Below, piece after piece: positions 11,401 to 23,301 of a stretch of DNA of 64,000 nt. Source of the stretch: Halichoerus grypus (lineage: Eukaryota; Chordata; Mammalia; Carnivora; Phocidae); the NCBI RefSeq assembly GCF_964656455.1, contig NC_135718.1, forward strand, positions 133,221,966 to 133,285,965, written 5' to 3'. Each line of letters opens with the position of its first letter. Position 1 is the stretch's first letter. A program made the position numbers and the translations under genes. The notes under the pieces are model-generated. The model did no database searches, was not told the origin of the DNA, and saw only the letters and a program-made list of their open reading frames with translations.

Positions 11401-11852
11401 AATTACTGCAACTGGATGGAAATGGTAGGTAGAAGCTAGACAGGAGCAGTGGAAGGAATGCCCCAGGGGCAGATCCCAAGTCCTTGAAGGGAAATGAGAG
11501 ACAGGAGCTGGAGGCGGGGATGGTGATAAGTAAGCTACACATTAAAAGCCGGCTGGAACAACATCCTGACTTTGTGACTTCCAAGACCTTGGGATTGACA
11601 GATCTAGAGCCACAGGTGCAGAACAAAGCTCTCCTCTTCTACCTCTGCTCCAGTGTAACACCTAGGCTTATTATAATTTATTTGCGTTGCAGGTACAGCC
11701 CCGCCCCATGGAGGAAGGCTGATTCGGGTGCAAACCTTGTAGGGTCAAAAACTCCCCCTCCCAACCTGTGGGAGGAGATTCCCAAATGACTGGAAGCAAC
11801 CTCCTTTAGAGACCACCACACAGCTCCTCCTAGCCCAGAGAGACCCAATAAT

Positions 11853-11862
11853 GTCCAATCAG
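11853..11862 (+). promoter_or_regulatory. CCAAT box of LTR
   Basis: GTCCAATCAG matches a CCAAT-box core on the plus strand and sits about 75 bp upstream of the LTR AATAAA. Activity is not implied. Confidence 0.45.
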
Positions 11863-11933
11863 AAAACCACCTAAGGCTGGTTCCACTTAGGGAACCTGCC
11901 TGTTCTCCCACCTTGAGAGTGTACTTTTGTTTT

Positions 11934-11939
11934 AATAAA
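11934..11939 (+). terminator. LTR polyadenylation signal AATAAA
   Basis: AATAAA within GTTTTAATAAACTGC, followed within 40 bp by a GT/T-rich stretch, as in the R region of LTRs. Confidence 0.65.
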
Positions 11940-12091
11940 CTGCTTTGTGCTTGCTACTTTCCTTCTGGTGGTCTTTATTTCAGAGCAGATCCCCATGTAT
12001 ATTTTCTTGTGGGGAATCTAAAGACCAAGACCGTCATTCACGCAACACACTCTCATACCCCTAACAGAAACATTATTGAAACTGGATGGAA

Positions 12092-12870
12092 GATTAAAGA
12101 TGAATTTTGAAAATATGGCAACACTTGCCTCATTTTGCGTTACAGTTAAAAAATGAATAGCACGAGCTCGCTGAAGGTGCTTTAAAGTCACTTTCATTAC
12201 CCATCAATATGTTTCTGTGAGACTGATTTAATACATGTTACTAAAACAAGACATAGCTAGAGTATAGATATGCTTTTTTCTAGGAGTGATGTTATCTTCA
12301 ACCTAACAGATAAGTCAACGAGCAAGATTTTATATACTTTTGAGTTACAGTTGTCAAATTATATGCACACATTGGACAAACACAATGCATATCAATACAT
12401 TGAGTATATATCAATATTTTGAGTTTTAATGTGATAGATGGGCTTGTTCAATGTGTGCATGTAGGTGGTTAATAATTCATTTATCACAGAAGAAGGTAAG
12501 ATGTATCAACTATAAAAGCAATTATCTATATTAATAACCTGTATGCATAGTTTCCATGAACAATTTATAAAGTGTTTATACTTCTTTCTTCTCATATTTG
12601 TCCTGAATATGTTTACTGTGATGTGATTTTCTCTCTTGCATCTAATAAAAATAGAATTTGCATTTTATGTCTTTGTAATTTGTATTTTATTTTTCTAGTG
12701 TTTATATTTATTGCATTTTACAAAATTATTTTTCCACATTGAATTGGGGAGGGGTTGACTAATCCTTCACCACAGATAGTTGGGGAAGTACTAAGTTTGG
12801 TGAAAATTCCAGAAGTGAAATAGAATATTTAAAAATAGTATGTATGGTATGTATGTATTATGTATGTATT
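12092..12870. other. Unassigned AT-rich sequence
   Basis: Nothing recognised. ATGT(A)-rich direct repeats (GTATGTATTATGTATGTATT) precede the SINE that follows. Confidence 0.5.
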
Positions 12871-12872
12871 TG

Positions 12873-13067
12873 TTTTTAAAGATTTTATTTTACTTTGAGA
12901 GAGAGAGAGAGCATGAACATGGGGTGGGGACAGAGGGAGAGAGAGAAGAAGACTCCCCTCTGAGAAGGGAACACAGGGAGCTCATAGAGGAGCTCCATCC
13001 CAGGACCCCGGGATCATGATCTGAGCCAAGGCAGATGCTTAACTGACTGAGCCACCCAGGTGCCCCC
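12873..13067 (-). mobile_element. Can-SINE, antisense
   Basis: TTTTTAAAGATTTTATTTTA at the tail side, GA-rich tract, GGACCCCGGGATCATGATCT, ending GAGCCACCCAGGTGCCCCC. AAAATAGTATG-like sequence on both sides (12832 and 13068) is the probable target duplication, expanded by GTAT repeats on the left. Confidence 0.93.
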
Positions 13068-13945
13068 AAAATAGTATGGTATTTAAAGGAATGTAAGGAG
13101 GTAGAATCTTAATCAGTGAATTGGTCAATATTCGACTAACAAAAAAAAGGAAAAGTAAAATATGAAGCCCAAGTTTTGAATTGCTGTAATTAATAGTGGG
13201 ACAACTCAATTTGCCGGGAAATTCAGGAGGAGATGCAAGTTTGGAGAAGGGACTAGGAGCTAGTAAGGTGGTTTATAAACAATTTAAATAAAAAATTGTA
13301 ATATATCTGTATATTAATATAGGTAAAAATTTCTCTAATAACTAAAAAATTATGGTGTCATTTCCTCCCCTGGATTTGTATGGCACGGGGTCATAAAATG
13401 TCATTTGGTCTCCCGTGTTTCCTAGTTATTAGTGGAATCCTTCTTTCTGTTTGTCATACTTCTCTGCCTTCCAGCAGTCCTGTATATACCTTTAAAGATT
13501 TAGCCTGAAAACAAATTTGAATGGCATTGCATTTAGAATCATTATTATCCTGAGATAACAAAAGCTTTGTTTGGGGATCAAAGTTTTTTTCATGAAGATA
13601 GATTTCTAGCAACATGACAATCAGTTTGCAAGCATGTGTGCCATGTGTCTGAACTCCACCAGTGGGGAAGCTTTATCTCCATTGTGATACTCGATGCATT
13701 AGGTGTATTTTGAATTATCTTTATTTCTCAAATGAACTTGGCTTGGTGAAATACTCAACAAACTAAAGGCAAATAAACATAGCTATTACCATATTTAAGG
13801 AATGAAATACATTAGGCTATCAGATTTTGCAGGGTTCTTTCTGACACCTTTGGCTAAGTACATCATATAATATCTCTTTGGTCATTTATTAAAATCTCAT
13901 GATACCTTATTACTGTCATCTGTAGCATTGTTCAGATATCTATTT
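13068..13945. other. Unassigned sequence
   Basis: No gene or clear repeat recognised. Confidence 0.5.
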
Positions 13946-13949
13946 TGCC

Positions 13950-14092
13950 TTTATTTGTGTGATTATTTTATATGTATCTGTCTTCCCACCATACTGCATT
14001 ACCCCATCTTTATTCATTTTAGTACCTAGCATATTGCCTGACCAACATTAGGGGGTAAATATTTAGTATATGAATAAATGAATGATGGGCTT
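13950..14092 (+). repeat. L2 LINE 3' end
   Basis: Ends with the L2 signature: TAGTACCTAGCATATTGCCT followed by AAATATTTAGTATATGAATA and AATGAATGA. Diverged. Confidence 0.6.
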
Positions 14093-15320
14093 TATTAAAC
14101 ATGCAGTCTGATGTTCAGAACAATATGCTTATTAATTAGCTAGCTCCATTTGCTTGTTTGTTGGTATCCATCTGTCTACAATTACTAAAATGGAGGCAGT
14201 GAAGTGCTGGCTGTTATTATCTTTAGGCACTGCTGTTCAATGATCCTGTTATTAATAGAAAATTCATTTTCTTCTTATTCAAACATGAGATAGAAGTCTT
14301 AGAAGAAAATGCACTTTGAATTGCTTTTTTTCCCCCATTCCAAAGTGATTTAAAATACAGTAGAGGCTCTTTCTCATACCAAGAAATAGTCTCTGACCTA
14401 CTATCCTATTCCAATAATTCCAGTAGACCACATTACTAGAGTATAATTTAAAATTGCATAATACAATATTGACCTTAACATGATTCATAACAAATACCCC
14501 ATTTATATCAAATTTGTACATAAAGTATATATAAATTTAACATTTACATTGAAAACATGTGATGATATTATGATCAATTTACCATTCAACATTTTATATT
14601 TGGGAAATATAAAATTTGATATATTGGTTTACAAAATCTAATCCTGGTAAGGATTATGAAGACTAAATGATTTTCTAAAAAAACAGAGAGAAAGAAAACC
14701 ATAGCATATAAAGAGACAATATTTTAGGGTCAATATGAGAAATGATGTTACTGAAATGAAGTTATAGGTGTTGAAAGAACATCTTCCTCCATTTCTTAAT
14801 CTAAACTTGCAGAAAGTAAACATTGTCACTAAGTTCATTAGAATTTGTTATGTTCCCAAGTGGGATTTATATTCCACTATATATTAGTTAGGATTATAGA
14901 AAACGCATTTTCTAACACTGTATATTTAAAGCTGAAGTAAAAAATTTCACTAAATGTTCCAATGCACTGCTCCTCGGGTTTGGATTTCAACAAATTCTGG
15001 AAATGCTTCAACCTTGTGACCCATTTCCAGAGATGCCCTCTCCCTTGCTTCCCATCCTTTTACAAAGCAATTGTACAAATCCAAGGAAAGTTTAATATTG
15101 ATGTAAGTAGGGAAATAATAATTTAACGTATTCTATTTATTTGCTCTCCACCCCCAAATTATGTTTTATTCAGCACCTGATCTCTCATATACTTATCTGT
15201 ATCACCAAGGAGATTGCAGAAATAAAATTTTATGGTTTTAGAGTAAGTTTGGGAAACACCAATCAAAGTTTTTCCTCTATTTCGGGGCAATTCCTCTGTT
15301 AATTGTTAAGTCCTATTGGA
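14093..15320. other. Unassigned AT-rich sequence
   Basis: No recognised gene or repeat. Frames seen are short and without domain content. Confidence 0.5.
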
Positions 15321-15321
15321 T

Positions 15322-15538
15322 TAAAACAAAAGATAATAGGGCACCTGGGTGGCTCAGTTGGTTAAGCGTCTGCCTTCGGCTCAGGTCATGATCCTGGGGT
15401 CTGGGATCGAGCCCCACATCGGGCTCCCTGCTCAGTGGGGAACCTGCTTCTCCCTCTGCCTCTGCCTCTCTCTCTCTCTGTCTGTCATGAATAAATAAAT
15501 AAAATCTTTCAAAAATAACAATAAAACAAAAGATAATA
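15322..15538 (+). mobile_element. Can-SINE with perfect 17-bp target-site duplication
   Basis: Body 15339-15521 (GGGCACCTGGGTGGCTCAG… CTCTCTGTCTGTCATGAATA, AATAAATAAAATC). TAAAACAAAAGATAATA occurs at 15322-15338 and 15522-15538 without mismatch. Confidence 0.97.
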
Positions 15539-18110
15539 CATAAAAGAAATTCTGCCCCATTTAAATCTAGAAGAGGATGGGAAAAAGAGTGAAGAAGTAG
15601 AGGCATTCAACTTCTTAATCTTAAATATTAATTAATAAAGATATAATGTCTAAAGTAGATGGGACAAGACACAGAGAGAGTTAAGCTTCTAAGACTTACC
15701 AATAGAAAACAAGAATATGATAAAACATATAACATGAGTGTCTGGGAGAGGAGACGGCAATAAGTAGGTAAGTTTAGATCTAAGTCTGTCATAGTGGGTT
15801 CTTTGTAAGTACCTCTTGAAATCCACAGGTATTATTTGGAAATAGAAGTGATCTCAAAGACAAATTGCAAAATGCATTGTGGAGGGACATCATTAAGAAG
15901 GGTGTTTGCCTTCTTAGCCTTCCATAAGAATTTAACAATAATTTGAAAATGTAAATGCTTAACTTGTATAAATCACCTTTTATTCACTCTGCTAAAGTAA
16001 TAATAATAATAATATTGATTCAGATAATGAAATAACAGATAATAAGGATATAACATATTAGCATATATGTATATATTAACATATACACATACATATTTAT
16101 ATATATATATGTTTATTTATATACATAAGCATATATATCCACGTCATTCAAATACTAAATTATTTGAATCTACCATTCAGAAATTTTATGGATTTGGAAT
16201 TGTTTTTAGAAATTTTATACTTAATAGAGAATAACCTCTTTTTTCTATGGATAAGGCAGAAGAGGCTTTGTTAAATAACTTTATTCTATATAGCAATGGC
16301 ATAAAAATTAGAAGGATAAAATAACACTTGGACTATGGTGGTTACTGCAATACCTCTGAAAAGTCCGGAGATATGCAAAAAATATATATTTTGGACTAGA
16401 ACGGGTTTTTTATGTTTGTTTTTTAGGTTTTTTTGTTAGGTTATTTTAACTTCCAAGTCCCGTTGACACCTAGAACCTTAAGCAATCACTGTCATCTTTG
16501 ACGGCAAGATGGTTAGTGTTTCATTATCTCAGATTACCTCATGACTTCTATTTAAGTCTATTGACCATGACTACATAATGGTTTGGGGTGCGGAGAAAGA
16601 TCAATGAATTACCCTAAGATTCAGAGAAATTCTCCGAAAGTACCATGTTCAGGCACATAGAAAATTTGCATATGCTGGAAGGGTTGATACCATGTATTGC
16701 AGAGAAATAATACTATTGATGTAGACCTCTACATTAAGGCTACTTAGGATTAAATGTCTTAAATCCTGGTATCTTTATAAAACTGACTCATAGGAGGAGT
16801 TCATGTGAGGAATTGATACACAAAATTCATACAACATCACTAGTGGTCTGGGGACATGTGTTTTAATAAAGGAATTATTAGCATGCCTAACAAGAGACAA
16901 TAGGTAAAATGAACATTTCAGGCATACTAGTGTTTGCATTGGAGTGATTAATAACTAGGAATAAATATTGGACTATACTGCAACTGTGAAAAATCATTTG
17001 AAATCTGATTGTTGAATAATGTATTAAAAAGGAAAGAAGGTAAACTTAGACACTGTCAGGATATGGTTGTCTTCAGATTCAAGATGCAAGTATATACTTG
17101 AGAGGTTCAAAGTGAGGTAGGCGTGGTCCCACCTGTTAAAGGCAGACAGCTCTTCTCCACCCTTCCCTACCTATCAAACAAGTCAAATCATCAGAACAGA
17201 AAGTCAGATATACTCCTAAGACCCAGTTAATGTTTTAGATTGGATACCATGTCCTCTAATTTGCTTCCCTTAAAGCAGCCAAACACAGTGTTTTCACACT
17301 GGCAACCTTTGTAAGCATTCTTCAACTGTTTTCAAACATCAGGGATCCAAGAAATTCCTATGTTAAGAAGATCAAATGAGGAAAGAGGAGAGTGATAAAA
17401 TGCTACCAGTTTTCCATGTTTTCTCTCCAGAACGCTACTTTCCCCCAGTTTCTGCCTAACAATAGCTTCAAAGGATCAAAAAAAAAAAAAATTCATACAT
17501 ACAGAAGAAGAATAAAAGTGTTGTTGTGTGTGTTTATATATGTGTTTCTTTTTGGAAAATTGAGTGGGGGGAAAAGGCTATAGGCATAAAATTACTTTTT
17601 AAGAATCACAGTTAAATACTGAATAACATTGTATAAATTCCCTATTCTGTGCCAAAAAAAAAAAAAAAAGGCAACAATGGATAAAGCTGATGGGATCAAA
17701 ATTATTAATGTGAAATGTTACCCAGTTTCATTGGCAGGCTAATTCTGGTATTTAACATCCCAGGGCAATATATAAAATACCCAAAACAAAGACAATGTAT
17801 TTTTGTTTACTCTTTTTTTTAAAATGAAATATAAAATGTATTTTTATTACAAAAAAATCAAAGTACTGGAATAAAAAATATACTTTTATGATATAAAGAA
17901 TCCTTAATTATATATAAAAGGAGTAACTTATTAACTTAATCATTTGTTTGGAAAATATCAACAAAACTCAAATTGCTAATTTGTTATTAATTAAATAATA
18001 ATATCTTAAATCTGAGATATGATTCTTTTTCAGTGGTTTAAATCACCATTCTCCTTTCCTCTTTTTATTTCTTTTTTTTCTTACCACAGAAACTAGTACT
18101 CAATAAATCT
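15539..18110. other. Unassigned AT-rich sequence
   Basis: No gene recognised. Holds a (TAA)n run at about 15998-16016, an AT-alternating zone at 16040-16140, a 13-nt A tract near 17478 and a 16-nt A tract near 17654. Confidence 0.5.
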
Positions 18111-18123
18111 TATCCCGACTTAC

Positions 18124-18256
18124 AATGAAATAGAAGTATGGAGAGCTTCTTGGTTTCACGTGGACAAGGTTAGGAGGGTAGTAAATTACTATTCTTTCAG
18201 CTCTCTTTTCTTCTCCACCAACAGGCACTTCTGGATGTGAAGGTTTGGGTATAACT
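18124..18256 (-). CDS. Candidate internal exon, unidentified gene
   Basis: On the minus strand a 133-bp open interval is preceded by a strong acceptor (pyrimidine run TTTCTTTTTTTCCTCCCAG) and followed by a consensus donor GTAAGT (18123-18118). One frame is fully open for 44 codons across it, phase 1 nt at the 5' edge and 0 at the 3' edge, starting VIPKPSHPEVPVGGEEKRAE and ending KPRSSPYFYFI. The residues are varied and proline/charge-rich, not low complexity, and the interval is richer in G+C than its flanks. If the donor is not used the frame stops seven codons later, giving a possible C-terminus. I do not recognise the protein. An alternative AG two bases downstream opens another frame that stops early. 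A chance combination in 64 kb is quite possible, so this is a hypothesis. Confidence 0.3.
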
Positions 18257-18317
18257 CTGGGAGGAAAAAAAGAAAGAAATAAGGTTTTGAATTAGTGATC
18301 TAGTTAAAACTGTTATC

Positions 18318-18366
18318 TTTTTACATAAGGAAATTGAGGCAAAGAAGGACTAACTATCTTTCCTTT
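18318..18366 (+). repeat. MIR core fragment
   Basis: TTACATAAGGAAATTGAGGC resembles the MIR core (…GATGAGGAAACTGAGGC…). Short and diverged. Confidence 0.35.
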
Positions 18367-19580
18367 GGCTATGGATATTAGATTTTAGAACTACACTAAG
18401 TTATTAAAAGATTGATTGCAATCATTTTCTTAGAACTTTCTGCAGTGAAAGTCTGAAGGGAAAATGATGTACTAGTAGTAATAACAGTGTGCTGAACAAT
18501 AGACTATAGATTTGTGCTTTTTAATACATTGAATATGCTTTTAGCCCTCACGTTGAAGTCAAATCAATTTAAATTTTGTAATGGGTGGAGTACAATTATC
18601 AACATTTTCCTCTTATCCCCTGCTTTTTAATATGACTACACATAATGGTTTAAAATTATATTCACTCAATCTATATTCATGCAACCTCTAGAGTTTTACT
18701 GGAAGCAATGCAGTAATAAAACAACTGACTTGAATTACTAACATGCATCAATACGAGAAAAAATAATCTAAAGAAGTACTGGAGAAACAATACTGAATAC
18801 GTGTTCTATCAAATGCAAGTTAGCTAATTACACTATTACTTGAACATGGTTTCATCCAGTATCTTGATCATTTTAAAAATCTATAATAAAAACATTTTTC
18901 AAAATGGCACTAGCCAATCTTATTAAATCATTAATTGAACAAGTGTTGTCTTTGCTATTTTAGTTATATTTTATCAACAGATATGCCTCATAATTAACTT
19001 GTTAAAAGATTAAATATAAGTATGTTATTACGAAGTGAGTATAAGTGGTTAGCAATTTATTCTTCTACACACACTTATTTAGGGGTATTTTTTTCAACAA
19101 GATGTAAAGATGAATCAGGCCCTTAGTAATTTACTCAGGAGGAGTGCCCAATCTCCCCTGGGCGGGGTGGGGGGAAAGACCTGTACAAAAATAACTTTCA
19201 TACCAGGGAGAATTTGAGAAATGTCTTACAAGAAGTGTGAGCTAAACCTACACAGACTCAAGGATAGGATCATTATATCTGCCTTTGGGATGAGGGAAGG
19301 TATCACAAAGAGACAGCTTTTTGTTTGGAGCTTAAGAGGTAGATGCAGAACTGGTTAAGGACTAGCCAGAAGAAGAAAACTTTCATTATGGTTGTTTCAG
19401 GTTATCTGAGGTCAATATAAAGCTAAAATTAATTTCATGAGTCCTAATATCCGTTTTCTTTCTTCTTGTAAATAGAAAAGTGAACAACTAAAAGCCTGGA
19501 AAGGAGTGAAGCCATAACTTAATCTAATCACTTTTTAAATGAGTAAATTCAGTTTCAAGTGTTCAAGTGTCTTTCCCAAG
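18367..19580. other. Unassigned sequence
   Basis: No gene recognised. A G-rich cluster GGGCGGGGTGGGGGG lies at about 19160-19174. A weak MIR-like phrase (AGTGTCTTTCCCAAGCCATG) is at 19566-19585. Confidence 0.45.
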
Positions 19581-19586
19581 CCATGT

Positions 19587-19704
19587 AATTATAGTGGCTA
19601 TGTTATTCATGTAAGTAGCTGGATAATAAAATTGAATTATTAGTATTGAATATATTTATTCAATTATGTATTTTTCTCCTGTAGAACTTAAAATCTAATA
19701 AAAA
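19587..19704. repeat. 118-bp dispersed duplication, copy 1
   Basis: Shares 114 of 118 bases with 20397-20514, in direct orientation; all four differences are transitions. Begins AATTATAGTGGCTATGTTAT and ends AAAATCTAATAAAA. Family unknown. Confidence 0.9.
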
Positions 19705-20396
19705 GTCAGAACCAGGTGTAGAAGGTATGATTGAATGAGCACCATGTATTCATGTATTTAGGATCTGTAGAAATTATATATGTATTTAACTGCAGTTTTT
19801 TGCATGTTCTCCTTGAAATCCTCTTTGGCTTAAATATTGGTTCTGATTAATGCTTACCCAGGGAAATCTTCCATAACCTTCCCCCCCTCAAATTCCTCTA
19901 GTTACAGGGCCCCTTTCCAGCCAGTACTTACCTCCGCCAGTTCTCTGCAACTCAGCATTCCGAATCTGCTTGACTACTATCTTCCTCTTTTTAGTCTCTA
20001 AGTTTCTTGATGGCTGACTCTGACCTTTATTTGATGTTACCTCAAAACCCAGAAAGATCTCTAATACATTATACGCAATCAACATTCTACTGCATACAAA
20101 ATTGCAAAATTATATACTGACATATTGCTTTTTCATTATCTGTAGTGCATGTTTTTAATCTCATAAACCAGGTTATTTGCTATCAAAGAAGGGCTATATT
20201 TCATATCCAGAACCACAACAGTATTACTACTGCATACCTTCCAAACAGGCCTATTGATTGACTAATATAATTCATGTTTATTTTTTTCTATTTTTTTATT
20301 TTATTATGTTTATTTTTAAAACTAAAGTAAGCATTATGAAATATATGATTTCATATGCACTCCATTCACATTATATTCAATTAATAATATATATTG
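19705..20396. other. Unassigned spacer between duplicated copies
   Basis: No gene recognised; AT-rich, with a T/A-rich zone near 20280-20320. Confidence 0.5.
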
Positions 20397-20514
20397 AATT
20401 ATAGTGGCTATGTTATTCATATAAGTAGCTGGATAATAAGATTGAATTATTAGTATTGAATATATTTATTCAATTACATATTTTTCTCCTGTAGAACTTA
20501 AAATCTAATAAAAA
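20397..20514. repeat. 118-bp dispersed duplication, copy 2
   Basis: Second copy of 19587-19704. Differences: G/A in CATGTAAG versus CATATAAG, A/G in AATAAAATT versus AATAAGATT, and two in CAATTATGTA versus CAATTACATA. Confidence 0.9.
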
Positions 20515-20831
20515 AGCCTAATCTTACTATCTCATGTTAAACTGAATAATTGCATTCAGTATTTACATTTTAATCAATCTACAACTAATCGTCTTCATGA
20601 ATAAACAAATGATGTTTCACTAACTTTTAAACTTTAGCACAAAAATCAATCTATGTGGAATTTTATTCATTGTGCATTGGCTGATTATTGAATGAACTTT
20701 CAAAACATGGTTACTGAATCCATTACTTTATAATATTATACTATTATAGAACCCTAGAAAATTCAAGTAATAGATTTAAGTATTTTTATAACACATTGAT
20801 ATTATGCTTGGATTTCATATAGTATAAAGAT

Positions 20832-21930
20832 TACTCAGGGAAATGCAAATCAAAATCACAAAGAGATATCACTTCACCCCTAGAATGGCTATTATCAAAA
20901 TGACAAAAGGTAAATTTTGGCAAGGATGTAGATTGAGGGGAACATTGTGCACTGTTGGTGGAAATGTAAATTGTTGCAGTACAAAGTTTCCTCAAAAAAT
21001 TAAAACAAGAACTACCTTATGATCCAGCTGTTCCACTTCTGGGTATTTATCCCAAGGAAATGAAAACACTAACTCAAAATGATATATGCATTCCCATTTT
21101 TATAGCAACATTTATTTATAATAACCAAGACATAGAAATAGCCTAAGTGTTCATCAATGGATAAATTAATAAAGAAAATGTGATATATGCACACATGTAC
21201 ACACAGTGGAGTATTATTCACCATGAAAGGAAGGGAATCCTGCAATTTGCAACTACGTGGATGGACCTTGAGGGCATCACACTAAGTGAAATAAATGAGA
21301 CACAGAAAGATAAATATCATATGATCTCACTTATATGTGGAAACAAACAAATGAAATCAAACAAACCAAGAAAAATGGAATTCACAGAGAACAGATTGGA
21401 GGTTGCTGGAGGTGAGTGGTAGGAAGGTAGGCAATATGAGTGAAGAAAGTCAAAAGATGCAAACTTCCAGTTATAAAATAAGTCCTGGGCGCCTGGGTGG
21501 CTCAGTCGTTAAGCGTCTGCCTTCGGCTCAGGTCATGATACCAGGATCCTGGGATCGAGCCCCGCATTGGGGTCCCTGCTCAGTGGGGAGCTTCTCCCTC
21601 TCCCACTCCCCCTGCTTGTGTTACCTCTCTCGCTGTGTCTCTCTCTGTCAAATAAATAAATAAAATCTTTAAAAAAAAAATAAGTCCTCAGATATAATGT
21701 ACAGCATGGTGACTATAGTTAATAATACTGTATTATATATTTGGAATTTGCTAAGAGAGTAGATCTCAAAAGTTTTCATTACAAGAAAAAAATATGTAAG
21801 TATGTATGGTGATGAATGTTAACTAGAATTATTGTGGTGATCATTCTTCAATATATACAAATGTCAAATCATTATGTTATACACCAGAAACTAGTATGTC
21901 AGTTACATCTCAATAAAAAGTATTGTTAAA
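20832..21930 (+). mobile_element. L1 3' end (ORF2 tail and 3' UTR), sense
   Basis: 5'-truncated L1: TCAGGGAAATGCAAATCAAA, TGGTGGAAATGTAAATTG, CATTTGCAAC-type sequence, GTGGATGGACCTTGAGGGCA, ATATCATATGATCTCACTTA, then a 3' UTR (GTACAGCATGGTGACTATAG, ATGTTATACACCAGAAACTA, CAATAAAAAG). Frames are disrupted, so it is inactive. A younger Can-SINE splits it at 21487-21676. Confidence 0.9.
21475..21688 (+). mobile_element. Can-SINE inserted in L1
   Basis: Body 21487-21676, GGGCGCCTGGGTGGCTCAGT with the GTCGTTAAGCGTCTGCC head, ending AATAAATAAATAAAATC and an A tract. AAAATAAGTCCT flanks it at 21475-21486 and 21677-21688. It lies inside the L1 3' UTR, so it is the younger insertion. Confidence 0.97.
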
Positions 21931-23099
21931 CACAAAGTATAAATGACAAAAATGATACATTTGCAAATGAGTTAAATTTCTACCTTGTAGTGTCTAGCAT
22001 TGGGAAAACTGATTAGTATCAGAATTTTGTAGGTTTCATGCTGAACCACAAATATACCTGGTATATTTCTCTCACTAAAGTTCTTCTTCAGACCAAGTGG
22101 ACACTAGTTTGCAGAGTACAGCTCCATATTTACTATGTAAAAATTTGATTACATGAAGGACTATCATAGTCATTAAACACATATTTATAAATTTTGTTAC
22201 AAATAATGAATATAATAATTAGTATTTGCTACATGTCTGTTTTGTTCCATACATATTTGCCACTTACCATCACTAGAAATATTGTTAAACATGTATTTTA
22301 TTATTGATGATTTAATATTTCTGTTTTTGAAATATGAAATGCCACTTATTTATATTTTATCCTCTCAACCTCATGAACATCATCCAAGTTCCTGTAACAC
22401 ATGTAAATTAAAATTTTAACAACATAACCAACATAATCATACAATAAAGCATTGTAACAGATCTAAGATCTACTTGGGAAAAGAAGGTGGGGTAAGGTGG
22501 GCCAAAGGCTAAAAGTCTTTCCTCTATGAAGTTTTTGCTTTTAAAAGGCAAGAATCTTTCAAGGGAATTCTGTGTGAACTAACTTTCTACACTGTATCAT
22601 AGAGTCTTCTATAGATGCCAGGGAATAGAAAGATGAGTATTTTTAGATGTAAAAATTGCAGCCATAAGCAAATCCATGGCTTTTGTTAGTACAGAATAAG
22701 GGGGAATGGGTCCTGGCATGCAAATAGCAGCACTTAGTACTCTGAACTTTAATTTTGTGTTAAATTTACAGACATTTCTATGAATTTTTGTAGTCAATGA
22801 AAGTAAATTAGGTTAGAACTTTCATATAGAGTAAGGAAGGGACTCATTTACTAATACAGTGTTCTATAATATCTAAAGCTGAATTGTGATTTGCATAATA
22901 ACCTATAAATAATAATGGCCTACCTCCAATGGTTCAATCCTTAATATTCATCTTGTTGCCTCTAAAATAAAGCCGTCACACAGTTGATTTTATCATGCTA
23001 CCAATAGAGCATGGAAGAAATAACTCTCATTAAGTCTCACCTATTTTAAAGTAAACTGAGAAGACATCATACAATTATTTGGATTATATTTTACCATAA
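21931..23099. other. Unassigned AT-rich sequence
   Basis: No gene or clear repeat recognised. Confidence 0.5.
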
Positions 23100-23301
23100 T
23101 TTATTTCATTATTCTTCTTTTTAGATTTTATTTATTTGAGAGAGAGAGAGCGAGAGAGAGATTGAGAGAACAAGTGGGGGGAGGGACAGAGGGAGAAGCA
23201 GACTCCGGACATGCGACTCATCCCAGGACCCTGGGATCATGACCTGAGCCGAAGGCAGACTCTTAACTGAGCCGCCCAAGCACCCTTTATTTTATTATTC
23301 T
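23100..23301 (-). mobile_element. Can-SINE, antisense
   Basis: Body 23116-23285: TTAGATTTTATTTATTTGAG, GA tract, CCAGGACCCTGGGATCATGA, ending CCGCCCAAGCACCC. 16-bp duplication TTTATTTCATTATTCT / TTTATTTTATTATTCT with one mismatch. Confidence 0.95.

Larger units (their letters stand above)
11422..12072 (+). mobile_element. ERV-type solo LTR region, bounded by 19-bp direct repeats
   Basis: The interval contains the layout of a retroviral LTR in plus orientation: a CCAAT-type motif (GTCCAATCAG, about 11853), GTTTTAATAAACTGCTTTGT carrying the polyadenylation signal AATAAA at 11934-11939, a T/G-rich downstream part (CTTCTGGTGGTCTTTATTT), and a 3' end near AAAGACCAAGACCGTCATTC followed by GCAACA. 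GC-rich promoter-like sequence (CAGCCCCGCCCCATGG) lies near 11697. No gag, pol or env sequence adjoins it. Direct repeats at 11403-11421 and 12073-12091 (17 of 19 identical) enclose it. The class looks like ERV1 but the subfamily is not identified; the true 5' TG is not certain, one candidate being 11652. Confidence 0.7.

Noticed and set aside
11306..11911. Several overlapping frames of 77-106 codons on both strands
   Set aside because: They lie in or beside the GC-richer ERV-type LTR; no domain and mutually overlapping phases.
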